Shown here: positions 56,523 through 64,000 of the stretch, piece by piece
Layout of the letters: every line of letters begins with the position of its first letter
How positions within the stretch are numbered: the first letter of the stretch is position 1
Assembly (NCBI RefSeq): GCF_000317535.1
Contig: NC_019757.1
Span: forward strand, 6,333,501-6,397,500
Length of the DNA stretch: 64,000 bases
Direction: 5' to 3'
DNA from: Cylindrospermum stagnale PCC 7417
GTDB taxonomy: Bacteria > Cyanobacteriota > Cyanobacteriia > Cyanobacteriales > Nostocaceae
Position numbers and translations under genes: made by a program
The notes under the pieces: generated by a model
Database searches by the model: none
What the model saw: the letters and a program-made list of their open reading frames with translations, nothing else
Told to the model about the DNA's origin: nothing

Positions 56523-58022
56523 CTAAAAATCAAAGTAGATATAGGGTAAGCTACCTTCAGGAGCTAATAACCAAACGGCGTAAAGGCATAGGGGTACGAA
56601 GACAAGCTTGATGGGCCAGTTGAACTCTAACTTTAGCTTGCGGTTAAAGGCATAGACTATACCCATGAGGGCAGCTATAGCTAGCAGTAACCAAGCGAGT
56701 TGGTATGGGCTACTATTTAGGGCCTCTACATAGACCTTTTGAGCAAATTGTGCATCGGCAGAATGACCCCACAGGTGTCCAATTACTAGAGAAGAGTCTT
56801 GGAGGTTGGGGAGGCGGAACCAGATCCAAGATGTGAACACCATCAGTTGAGTCAAGAGCCAAGCGAGAATTATACCCAGAGGGTTTTGCCAGAAATATTC
56901 TATATTTTCAAAGCGATCGCTAATTGCATCTGTAAGTCGATGAACCGCCAAGGCTAAACCGTGAAATGCACCCCAAACTACATAGCCCCAGGCAGAACCG
57001 TGCCAGATACCAGCAATCAGCATCACAATAATTAAATTCCAGCAAGTGCGAATCAATCCCTGACGGGAACCACCCAAAGGAAAGTAGATGTAATTACGCA
57101 GCCAATCGCCTAAAGTGATATGCCAGCGCCGCCAAAATTCAGCAATACTGGTGCTGAAGTAGGGAAAGTCAAAATTCTCAGGCAGAACCAAACCAAAGAG
57201 CAAAGCACTGCCACGAGCAATGTCTACGTAACCGTTGAAATCTAAATATAACTGTAAGCCGTAGGCAAATGTAGCTAACCAAATATCGGTACTACCCGCC
57301 CGTTGTAGGTTGCCAAAAGATAAATCGACAAAAATTCCTAGATGGTCTGCGAAAATACCTTTTTTGACAGCACCTCTAGCAATTAACCACAGTGCTTCAG
57401 CTATTCTATCAACCGTGGGTGCGTGAGGTGTATTGAATTGAGTTGCTAGGTTATGGTAGCGAGTAATCGGACCGGAAATCAGTTTAGCAAAGAATAATTT
57501 GTATGTGGCAAATTTGAGAAACTGCTCAGTAGCGGGGGCACCACGATAGACATCAATTAAATAGGCAATGCATTCAAAGGTGAAAAATGAAATTCCTAAA
57601 GGAGCAATAAATTTAAAAGAGGTATCTGAGGATTCTGTTGACAGGTTAAAAACAATTCTGAACACAGTGGGCAGATATTTAAAACCTAATAGGAGTGAAA
57701 CATTTAATATCACACCTAACCACAAAATTTTGAGCCTGCGAAGATTCCAGTCAGCTTGGGCAAATTGCCACTCTTCGTTAGAAATTCGCCAGTCCTGAGA
57801 ATGTGGACCTGGTGATGTGTTTTTGCCTATCTCCAGTCCCAAACGAAAGTTAATAAAAGTAAGTACTAAAAGTAATGGTATGTATTGAATGTGCAAGGAT
57901 GCATAGAATACTAGACTGGCTATCAGCAGAGTCCACAAACGTAACTTTTGTTCTGCTAAAGTCCAGTAAATTCCTAGGACACTCAGCAAGAAAAGCCCGT
58001 AGAAAATTGATATAAATTTCAT
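56523..58022 (-). CDS. MBOAT family O-acyltransferase (AlgI-like)
   Basis: A 499-residue polytopic membrane protein with ~11 helices. Family blocks are [63 protein letters not shown] ([20 protein letters not shown]) and the catalytic His in [20 protein letters not shown]. AlgI-type proteins move acetyl groups across the membrane to be placed on exported polysaccharides by a partner SGNH protein, and such a partner is coded directly upstream (58075-61119), the likely operon being DUF1574 gene then this one, with a 52-bp repeat spacer. Confidence 0.9.
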   Translation of the reverse strand: MKFISIFYGLFLLSVLGIYWTLAEQKLRLWTLLIASLVFYASLHIQYIPLLLVLTFINFRLGLEIGKNTSPGPHSQDWRISNEEWQFAQADWNLRRLKILWLGVILNVSLLLGFKYLPTVFRIVFNLSTESSDTSFKFIAPLGISFFTFECIAYLIDVYRGAPATEQFLKFATYKLFFAKLISGPITRYHNLATQFNTPHAPTVDRIAEALWLIARGAVKKGIFADHLGIFVDLSFGNLQRAGSTDIWLATFAYGLQLYLDFNGYVDIARGSALLFGLVLPENFDFPYFSTSIAEFWRRWHITLGDWLRNYIYFPLGGSRQGLIRTCWNLIIVMLIAGIWHGSAWGYVVWGAFHGLALAVHRLTDAISDRFENIEYFWQNPLGIILAWLLTQLMVFTSWIWFRLPNLQDSSLVIGHLWGHSADAQFAQKVYVEALNSSPYQLAWLLLAIAALMGIVYAFNRKLKLEFNWPIKLVFVPLCLYAVWLLAPEGSLPYIYFDF

Positions 58023-58054
58023 TTGTCAGTTGTCAGTTGTCAGTTGTCAGTTGT
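58023..58054. repeat. TTGTCAG heptamer tandem repeat
   Basis: Four perfect TTGTCAG units and a partial fifth, directly after the MBOAT start codon on the plus-strand reading and before the DUF1574 stop. Same class as other heptamers in the window. Confidence 0.85.
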
Positions 58055-58074
58055 CCCCCCATTTCCTCATCTTT

Positions 58075-61000
58075 TTACTTTGCTGGCCAAGGAATCATCG
58101 GGTCATTAGCTAGCTTCTTCGAGACTTCATATGCCCCAAAACGATTGAGGTGGCTGGGGTCAGAGAAATAATCATTTCTGGAGAGCCACATGAGACTTAA
58201 ATCCCGGTAGATAAAGTTGGGATTAGTAGCCAAAGTCAACATATACTGCTGAAATTCTTGCTCATGTTTTCTCCGGACTGGATCTAAGTAGTCTGAGGTG
58301 AGGGGCATATTGACAAAGACTAGGGAAATTTTATTTGACTGGGTAAACTCCAGCATCGATCGGAATGCTGCATCTTGCTTACCTTCTACTTGAAAAGATT
58401 TATAGTCGTTGTCGTAATTTCCTGGAACTCTGGGGTGTTTTTGATAGTATCTAGCAGGATTAAAGCGGATAGATAAGGGTAGGAAACCATCAAAGTCAAC
58501 AGCTTGTTGGGAATTATCTTCTTCTGGATTATTGGTTGTGGGCTTGATTTTTGATGTTACGTTCTGAGTGCGATCGCTAAACGGTAAAAATTTCAGTTGT
58601 TTTTGCAATAAAGTTTTAATTTGATCGCGGCGTTGATAGCTAGCAGAAAGCCCTGCTATAGATAGATTTAACCACTGATTGACAGCTTGATAGCTGCTAA
58701 TTTCTTGTCTTCCTGCGTTGATTTTTGGCTCTGGTGTAGGATTTACTGAATTTTTGAGCGGTCGTGAGCTACTTGGAGATATTAGTGCTTTTTGTAAAGC
58801 CTGTTTGTAGCCATCTGATGCGGAAATAGCATTAAAAGTAATATCCTCGCGACCACTGTTGAAAGCACGGGAACCATCTGCCCAGAGAACTACTTTTGGC
58901 AGTTCTGATGGTTCCAAAAGTTGGCGAATGATAAAGTCTACAACTTGTGCTGTAGCACCGTTAATCCCAAAGTTAAACACGTCAATATTGGCGTAACCCT
59001 GAGTAGTCAAAGCTTTAGAAAGTGCCACCGGATCAACTCCCCTGAGAGCACGGGAGGAACCAATAATTAATACGTCCGGCAGACTACCAGTTGTAGCCAG
59101 ACGCTGTTTATACAGTGCTAGTTGCTCATCTAACTGCCTGGCGCTAAAACTAGGCATCTGCGTTAGCGAAGCTCCCGCCTTGCGGGCTCGCGCTGTTAAA
59201 AGAATAGCAGTCGCGGTGGCCTTGGACTTCAGCGGTGTGGCTGGCAAACCCGACTGGGTGTGATCATTTTGTGTGAATCCAGAAGCATTGAATGCGTTTC
59301 TCCTATTCTGAGGAGATTTTGTGGTCTCGGTGTTGGCAAAAAATGCCGTTCTTTCATTTGGGTCTTCCCCCGTTCTTAAAGATGGCTGGGAATTTGCAGA
59401 GGACGGGGGCCAAACAGTAGGCACTTTGGGCGAAGCTGGTACGCTGTGAGTGACGACGTAACCCAACATCCAATCAGCTTGCACTGTGAGCAATAGCCCC
59501 AAGGCAATCCAAACCAGGGCAGACCGAAGTCCTTGATTATCAGAGCTTTGCTCCGCTGACTGACTGGTTTCTGTAAATAACTGACTGGACAACAGCAACT
59601 TTCTGGTTGTGGTATTGGTAGTTGCTACCAAATCTCGCGCTACTTCGGTGACGAAACTTTGAACTTCCTGGGTCGTTAAATCGGGGCGCAAAATTGGCTC
59701 GTTAGTTTCCGAGATCATCAGATCTTTAACATATTCAGCAGTGGCGGCAAATTCTGGTGTTGCTTCTGGCACTAACCGTTGAGGATGCCCAAAATCGATG
59801 CCGTAATGCCAATTCGGTTCCTTATCACCAGCACGGCGTCCGTAGACACGCACACCCATGACACCAGGAATTTTTAACTGGCGGATAAACTGAGCGACTT
59901 TGCTGGCTACTTGTTGACGTGTTGGACAAATCGGGGCATCACACATAATGTGCAATAAATCAGCTTTGCGAAGTAGGATAACACGGATACCACCTGTTTT
60001 CAGTCGTAAATCTAAGTCAGGATTGAGTAAGCGCTCTAGTAAAAAAATGATGGCGGGTTCATCACCAGCAGTACCCAAATCTAGGGCTGTTGTGGCCAGG
60101 GCGGGATGATCCGCAGCAGGTAAAGATAACCAATCAATCCAAGCGGGTTGTTTGTCAATAATTTTTTGTCCGTATATGGTAGCGGCGAGAATGCCTTGGG
60201 GCGCGATCGCTTCTAGCTGCGGTAAAATCGCTTGCGAGCACACTGTCTTATCTGGTGCTCTTTCAGTTTCTAAGGGGTCAAAAGCTGGAGTACAAAAGAT
60301 ATGTAGGGTGGATTCTTTGAGAGCGGCTTGGACGGCAATTTTGGCATCTGACAATAACTCGGTTAACAAGCGGGCGATCGCTTGTATATCCCCCCACCGG
60401 GCCCATTCTTTAAGCATCATCTCAGGTGGCGTCAAATCAACCCGCAACAACCAATCTGGTCTAGTTTCACCGCTCACTTGGGAAACAATGACTGCATCTT
60501 GGTAGCCAACAAGCTTGAGATCCCGCAACTTCTGGGCTATTGGTTCTGCCAGTAATGATGCATCGGGGCTATAGCCTGACCCACATAATATCCACAGGCG
60601 CTTGGATGCGTTTTGAGCGTTGGTTCCAGGTTGCTTAATCTTTACCTGGACTGCTACACCCAAAGTACTAAGATTTTCGCTGAGATAGCGAGCAATGGCA
60701 TCTGGATTTCCTTGGCGTGCTAAACTTTCATTAGAGACGATTAGCGCCCCACCATATTGTCTTGATTTTTCAGAGTCCGCTATCAGGGACTGCTGCACCT
60801 GTTCCAAATGCCGCTCTAATTGATTTAAGTACACCCGATGACACCATTGGGGTCGGTGTTCCCCTTTACTTCGACCGTAGACAAATACTTGGTATATTGA
60901 GGGTTGTTCGTCACTGGTGAGGGTATCCAAGTCTGTTTGCTGTAGTGCTTGCAGCAAATCAGATAGTGTGCGCCAACGCTGTGGACACTCTGTACCTTCA

Positions 61001-61119
61001 CAAAGAATATGTAGGTCATTTCCGCGCAACCGGACTTTCACCCCGAAAGTGTTAATCCCTGTTGCTTGGCTTACCCATTTCACTAAGGATTGCTGGCGAT
61101 CAAGTAATGCTGTTTTCAT
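58075..61119 (-). CDS. DUF1574-type protein with fourfold N-terminal repeat and SGNH domain
   Basis: A 1014-residue protein. Residues 1-~480 hold four ~115-residue repeats, each with an LHIxC strand (DLHILCEG, RLWILCGS, TLHIFCTP, LLHIMCDA) and a later VYG/GxxxxxP-W unit (YGRSKGEHRPQW, VSGETRPDW, YGQKIIDKQPAW, YGRRAGDKEPNW). A single membrane helix follows (~532-556: SALVWIALGLLLTVQADWML), then a low-complexity linker, then an SGNH-like domain with IIGSSRALRG (~683) and DPSHLNRFGA (~990), the DxxH of the family. Topology: cytoplasmic repeats, periplasmic SGNH. With the adjacent MBOAT protein it likely O-acetylates an envelope glycan. The repeat domain's job is unknown. A palindromic repeat lies in its coding region near 59157-59195. 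Confidence 0.75.
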   Translation of the reverse strand: MKTALLDRQQSLVKWVSQATGINTFGVKVRLRGNDLHILCEGTECPQRWRTLSDLLQALQQTDLDTLTSDEQPSIYQVFVYGRSKGEHRPQWCHRVYLNQLERHLEQVQQSLIADSEKSRQYGGALIVSNESLARQGNPDAIARYLSENLSTLGVAVQVKIKQPGTNAQNASKRLWILCGSGYSPDASLLAEPIAQKLRDLKLVGYQDAVIVSQVSGETRPDWLLRVDLTPPEMMLKEWARWGDIQAIARLLTELLSDAKIAVQAALKESTLHIFCTPAFDPLETERAPDKTVCSQAILPQLEAIAPQGILAATIYGQKIIDKQPAWIDWLSLPAADHPALATTALDLGTAGDEPAIIFLLERLLNPDLDLRLKTGGIRVILLRKADLLHIMCDAPICPTRQQVASKVAQFIRQLKIPGVMGVRVYGRRAGDKEPNWHYGIDFGHPQRLVPEATPEFAATAEYVKDLMISETNEPILRPDLTTQEVQSFVTEVARDLVATTNTTTRKLLLSSQLFTETSQSAEQSSDNQGLRSALVWIALGLLLTVQADWMLGYVVTHSVPASPKVPTVWPPSSANSQPSLRTGEDPNERTAFFANTETTKSPQNRRNAFNASGFTQNDHTQSGLPATPLKSKATATAILLTARARKAGASLTQMPSFSARQLDEQLALYKQRLATTGSLPDVLIIGSSRALRGVDPVALSKALTTQGYANIDVFNFGINGATAQVVDFIIRQLLEPSELPKVVLWADGSRAFNSGREDITFNAISASDGYKQALQKALISPSSSRPLKNSVNPTPEPKINAGRQEISSYQAVNQWLNLSIAGLSASYQRRDQIKTLLQKQLKFLPFSDRTQNVTSKIKPTTNNPEEDNSQQAVDFDGFLPLSIRFNPARYYQKHPRVPGNYDNDYKSFQVEGKQDAAFRSMLEFTQSNKISLVFVNMPLTSDYLDPVRRKHEQEFQQYMLTLATNPNFIYRDLSLMWLSRNDYFSDPSHLNRFGAYEVSKKLANDPMIPWPAK

Positions 61120-61337
61120 GGGAAGTTAACGTTGAACAGGAAGCGAGTATTGGGGGTAGTGCCTGCGCTTGTAAACTAGAGACATACAGGTTTATCACAC
61201 TTTGCATTTTTTTTTAACACTTTTGTTACCTTATAAGCTGGCAAAATGGGCAAAGATAGTTTTATAAGGTTGCAAGTCTCATTGAGATAGAGTTTTGCGT
61301 TTATACTACTCATCTTCCTTTTCACCAAAAATTAGCA

Positions 61338-61592
61338 ATGCCACCTGTGATCCAAAATTCCTCATCTAACCCCGGACTAGTAAATCTAACTTTGTTTAGT
61401 ATTCCCCAATCTCTCCTCTTACAAATAGGTACGGCGTCCATCCTGCTGCTGCTCACTGTAGAAAAAGCCACTGGCAAAACACTAGTAGCTTTAGGGGAGA
61501 AGAGTGAAGAATTGTTTCGAGGCGATCGCCTCCCCATCCTCGACTTCCCAGATGATAACGAACTCAATCAAAGTTTAAAAAATATACTATAA
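61338..61592 (+). CDS. Small hypothetical protein
   Basis: An 84-residue protein with a good ATG: NLTLFSIPQSLLLQIGTASI, then LLLLTVEKATGKTLVALGEK and SEELFRGDRLPILDFPDDN. It has one hydrophobic stretch (~25-42) and an acidic C-terminus. It lies 88 bp before ppc on the same strand, but a joint function is not known. Family not recognised; the clean frame and start make it a likely gene. Confidence 0.6.
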   Translation: MPPVIQNSSSNPGLVNLTLFSIPQSLLLQIGTASILLLLTVEKATGKTLVALGEKSEELFRGDRLPILDFPDDNELNQSLKNIL

Positions 61593-61680
61593 GCGAATAT
61601 TTGCTCCGGAACAATCCTATGGGCATCAAGCACAAAACCTAGAACTGTAAACAGTAATTGGCTTTACAAGAACAGAGAAT

Positions 61681-64000
61681 ATGGGTTCCCTTTTATACTC
61701 GTTATCGCAAGCTGCAAATATCTACCCCGCCTCGGAATTATTTTTGCGTCATCGTCTACAGGTAGTAGAGGAATTGTGGGAGTCGGTTCTCCGGCAAGAA
61801 TGTGGTCAAAAGATGGTGGAGCTATTGCGGCAGTTGCGTGATTTATGCTCGCCGGAAGGACAAGCCACACATGACCAAGCCACCTCCGCCGTTAAATTGA
61901 TTGAGCAACTGAATATCAACGAAGCAATTCGCGCAGCTCGTGCTTTTGCTCTGTATTTTCAGCTGATTAATATCATAGAGCAGGAATATGAACAAAAGCA
62001 GCAATTGAATCGTTATTCCGAGACAGAAGCAGAACCAGCGGATCAGGAAACTCTACCGAATATTATCTACTCCACTAACCAAACAGAAGACGATGCACCT
62101 GTTAACAGGGGACGAGGAGCAGACTTGCTCACCAAGAGTTGGATGGACAAAGCACAAGTTAAACACAAAGGTACCTTTGCAGCCTTGTTTCCCCATTTAT
62201 TCCAGTTGAATGTTCCACCACAGCAAATTCAACGTCTAATTACGCAATTGGATGTGCGCTTAGTATTCACCGCACACCCGACAGAAATCGTTCGTCATAC
62301 CATTCGAGATAAGCAGCGACAGGTGGTAAATCTGTTACAACAGCTAGACGTGGTGGAAAACCGCTCTGGCAGCACAGGTGGCGGCTATCCTTGGGAAGCA
62401 GCAGATGTCCGCGAACAATTGCTCGAAGAAATTCGCCTATGGTGGCGCACAGACGAACTCCACCAATTCAAACCCACGGTGCTGGATGAAGTAGATTATG
62501 CCCTCCACTACTTCCAAGAAGTGTTATTTGATGGCATTCCCCAACTGTATAAACGCTTCAAATACGCTCTAAATCAGACCTTTCCTTGGCTGGAACCACC
62601 GAGTAAAAACTTCTGCTCTTTTGGCTCTTGGGTGGGTTCTGATCGAGATGGTAACCCATCAGTAACACCAGAAATCACCTGGCAGACAGCTTGCTATCAA
62701 AGAAAAATGGTGTTGGAGAGATATATCCGCTCAGTCAAGCAGTTGATTGAGTTATTGAGTGTGTCAATGCATTGGAGTGATGTCCTACCAGACTTGCTGG
62801 AATCCTTAGAGTTAGATCAGTCTACATTGAGTGAAGTTTACGACTCTCTAGCATTGCGTTATCGGCAAGAACCTTATCGACTGAAACTGGCTTATGTGCT
62901 AAAACGTCTGGAAAATACACGTGATCGCAATCTCGCTTTATCTAAGCGAGAAACGCCAAAAAATCAAGACTCCCCAATGTACAGTTCGGGATCAGAGTTT
63001 TTAGCAGAACTGCGGTTGATTGAACGTAACTTGACCGAAACCGGTTTAAGTTGTCGAGAGCTAGAAAATCTGATCTGTCAAGTCGAAATTTTTGATTTTA
63101 ACCTCACACAGCTAGATATCCGCCAGGAATCATCCCGCCATGCTGATGCGCTGAATGAAATTCTCGAATACCTCCAAGTCTTACCCCAACCTTATCACGA
63201 CCTCACAGAAGCCCAAAGGGTTACTTGGCTCACAGGGGAACTACAAACCCGTCGGCCGTTAATTCCAGCGGAATTGCCATTTTCGGAAAAAACCAACGAT
63301 GTGATTGAAACCTTCCGCATCGTGCGATCGCTGCAACAAGAGTTTGGTGTCAAAATCTGCCAAACTTACATTATCAGTATGTGCCGCGATGTGAGCGATG
63401 TTCTAGAGGTTTTGTTGTTAGCTAAAGAAGCCAGGCTTTTTGATCCCGCCATTGCTGTGGGGAGTATTCAGGTTGTACCTCTATTTGAGACGGTAGAAGA
63501 TTTGCAACGCTCCCGACGCGTCATGCGGCAACTGTTTTCACTACCGTTATATCGTGCCCTGTTGGCTGGCGGCTATGAGAGTACTGAGCAAAAAGTACTG
63601 AGTCCTGAGTCTACCAACCAAAGTCAGTCACCTCAAATCGGGGAAACTATTCAAGCAGCAACTTCTTCAGTACTCAGGACTGACTTACAAGAAGTGATGC
63701 TAGGGTATTCTGACAGCAACAAAGACTCTGGGTTTTTAAGTAGCAACTGGGAAATTCATAAAGCCCAAAAATCACTCCAGCAAATAGCAGAAGAGTATGG
63801 CGTGAAACTGCGGATTTTCCATGGACGTGGTGGTTCCGTTGGACGTGGTGGCGGACCAGCTTATGAGGCAATTTTGGCTCAACCAGGTCACAGTATTAAT
63901 GGGCGGATCAAGATTACCGAACAAGGGGAAGTTTTAGCTTCTAAATACTCCTTGGAGGACTTGGCTTTATACCACATGGAAACTATCACTACCGCCGTGA
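61681..64000 (+). CDS. ppc: Phosphoenolpyruvate carboxylase, 3' end missing
   Basis: About 773 residues are visible from the ATG at 61681 and the frame is still open at the window end; the full protein should be ~1000 residues. It fixes bicarbonate onto PEP to give oxaloacetate. Motifs: [20 protein letters not shown] (catalytic His), [52 protein letters not shown] [40 protein letters not shown] and [20 protein letters not shown]. An insert of ~35 residues (63577-63690) before the LGYSDSNKD motif is made from palindromic repeat-like DNA. Confidence 0.95.
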   Translation, partial: MGSLLYSLSQAANIYPASELFLRHRLQVVEELWESVLRQECGQKMVELLRQLRDLCSPEGQATHDQATSAVKLIEQLNINEAIRAARAFALYFQLINIIEQEYEQKQQLNRYSETEAEPADQETLPNIIYSTNQTEDDAPVNRGRGADLLTKSWMDKAQVKHKGTFAALFPHLFQLNVPPQQIQRLITQLDVRLVFTAHPTEIVRHTIRDKQRQVVNLLQQLDVVENRSGSTGGGYPWEAADVREQLLEEIRLWWRTDELHQFKPTVLDEVDYALHYFQEVLFDGIPQLYKRFKYALNQTFPWLEPPSKNFCSFGSWVGSDRDGNPSVTPEITWQTACYQRKMVLERYIRSVKQLIELLSVSMHWSDVLPDLLESLELDQSTLSEVYDSLALRYRQEPYRLKLAYVLKRLENTRDRNLALSKRETPKNQDSPMYSSGSEFLAELRLIERNLTETGLSCRELENLICQVEIFDFNLTQLDIRQESSRHADALNEILEYLQVLPQPYHDLTEAQRVTWLTGELQTRRPLIPAELPFSEKTNDVIETFRIVRSLQQEFGVKICQTYIISMCRDVSDVLEVLLLAKEARLFDPAIAVGSIQVVPLFETVEDLQRSRRVMRQLFSLPLYRALLAGGYESTEQKVLSPESTNQSQSPQIGETIQAATSSVLRTDLQEVMLGYSDSNKDSGFLSSNWEIHKAQKSLQQIAEEYGVKLRIFHGRGGSVGRGGGPAYEAILAQPGHSINGRIKITEQGEVLASKYSLEDLALYHMETITTAV

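Noticed and set aside
60152..60505. Plus-strand open frame of 117 codons inside the DUF1574 gene
   Set aside because: Antisense to a well-supported long gene; no start signal or family resemblance.

Overview
The window is a 64 kb chromosomal piece of a filamentous, most likely heterocyst-forming cyanobacterium of the Nostoc/Anabaena type. This rests on psbA (photosystem II D1), a PsbP-like photosystem II protein, pcyA (phycocyanobilin synthesis), a hormogonium-polysaccharide (hps) locus, a DevBCA-type exporter, a stand-alone Mo-nitrogenase C-terminal-domain protein, frequent GCGATCGC (HIP1) octamers, and many heptameric tandem and palindromic repeats between genes. No rRNA, tRNA or CRISPR array was recognised. 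Both ends cut a gene: a peptidoglycan amidase on the left and PEP carboxylase on the right.

Layout. 1-3.6 kb is a decayed accessory patch: the amidase end, a palindrome-rich block, an unexplained motif array, two copies of a ~144-bp element with 9-bp inverted ends, a tyrosine-recombinase tail, a nucleotidyltransferase gene and a broken RloB-like gene. 3.9-14.7 kb is mostly housekeeping: ribBA, argC, eno, a LolA-like exported protein, a hicBA toxin-antitoxin pair, gloA and clpB. 14.9-20.2 kb is an AT-rich surface-glycan block (acyltransferase, methyltransferase, three glycosyltransferases) that also holds a degraded second clpB 3' end. htpG and rpmB follow.

23.2-35.6 kb is the hps region: giant HpsA, pseudopilins HpsB and HpsC, two closely related GspH/FimT-type pseudopilins on either side of an HpsE glycosyltransferase, a TIGR04282-type transferase, an HpsJ-like membrane protein and another glycosyltransferase. 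Together with the 16-20 kb block this looks like a polysaccharide synthesis and secretion system using type IV pilin-like parts, known in Nostoc to support hormogonium gliding.

36-64 kb mixes core and accessory genes: a DUF502 protein, nusB, ftsY, a GAF-SpoIIE phosphatase, psbP, maf, pcyA, devBCA, a HAD phosphatase, a Mo-nitrogenase C-terminal-domain protein with a frameshifted cupin gene, a creatininase-like hydrolase, malic enzyme and psbA. It ends with an MBOAT/DUF1574 pair likely to O-acetylate an envelope glycan, a small unknown protein and ppc.

The least explained items are the tandem pseudopilin pair with a shared C-terminal signature, the fourfold-repeat SGNH protein beside the MBOAT gene, the 144-bp element lying against two broken genes, and intergenic-type repeats that appear to have become part of coding sequences (DUF1574 protein, ppc). 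All functions are inferred from sequence reading alone; no database search was run.
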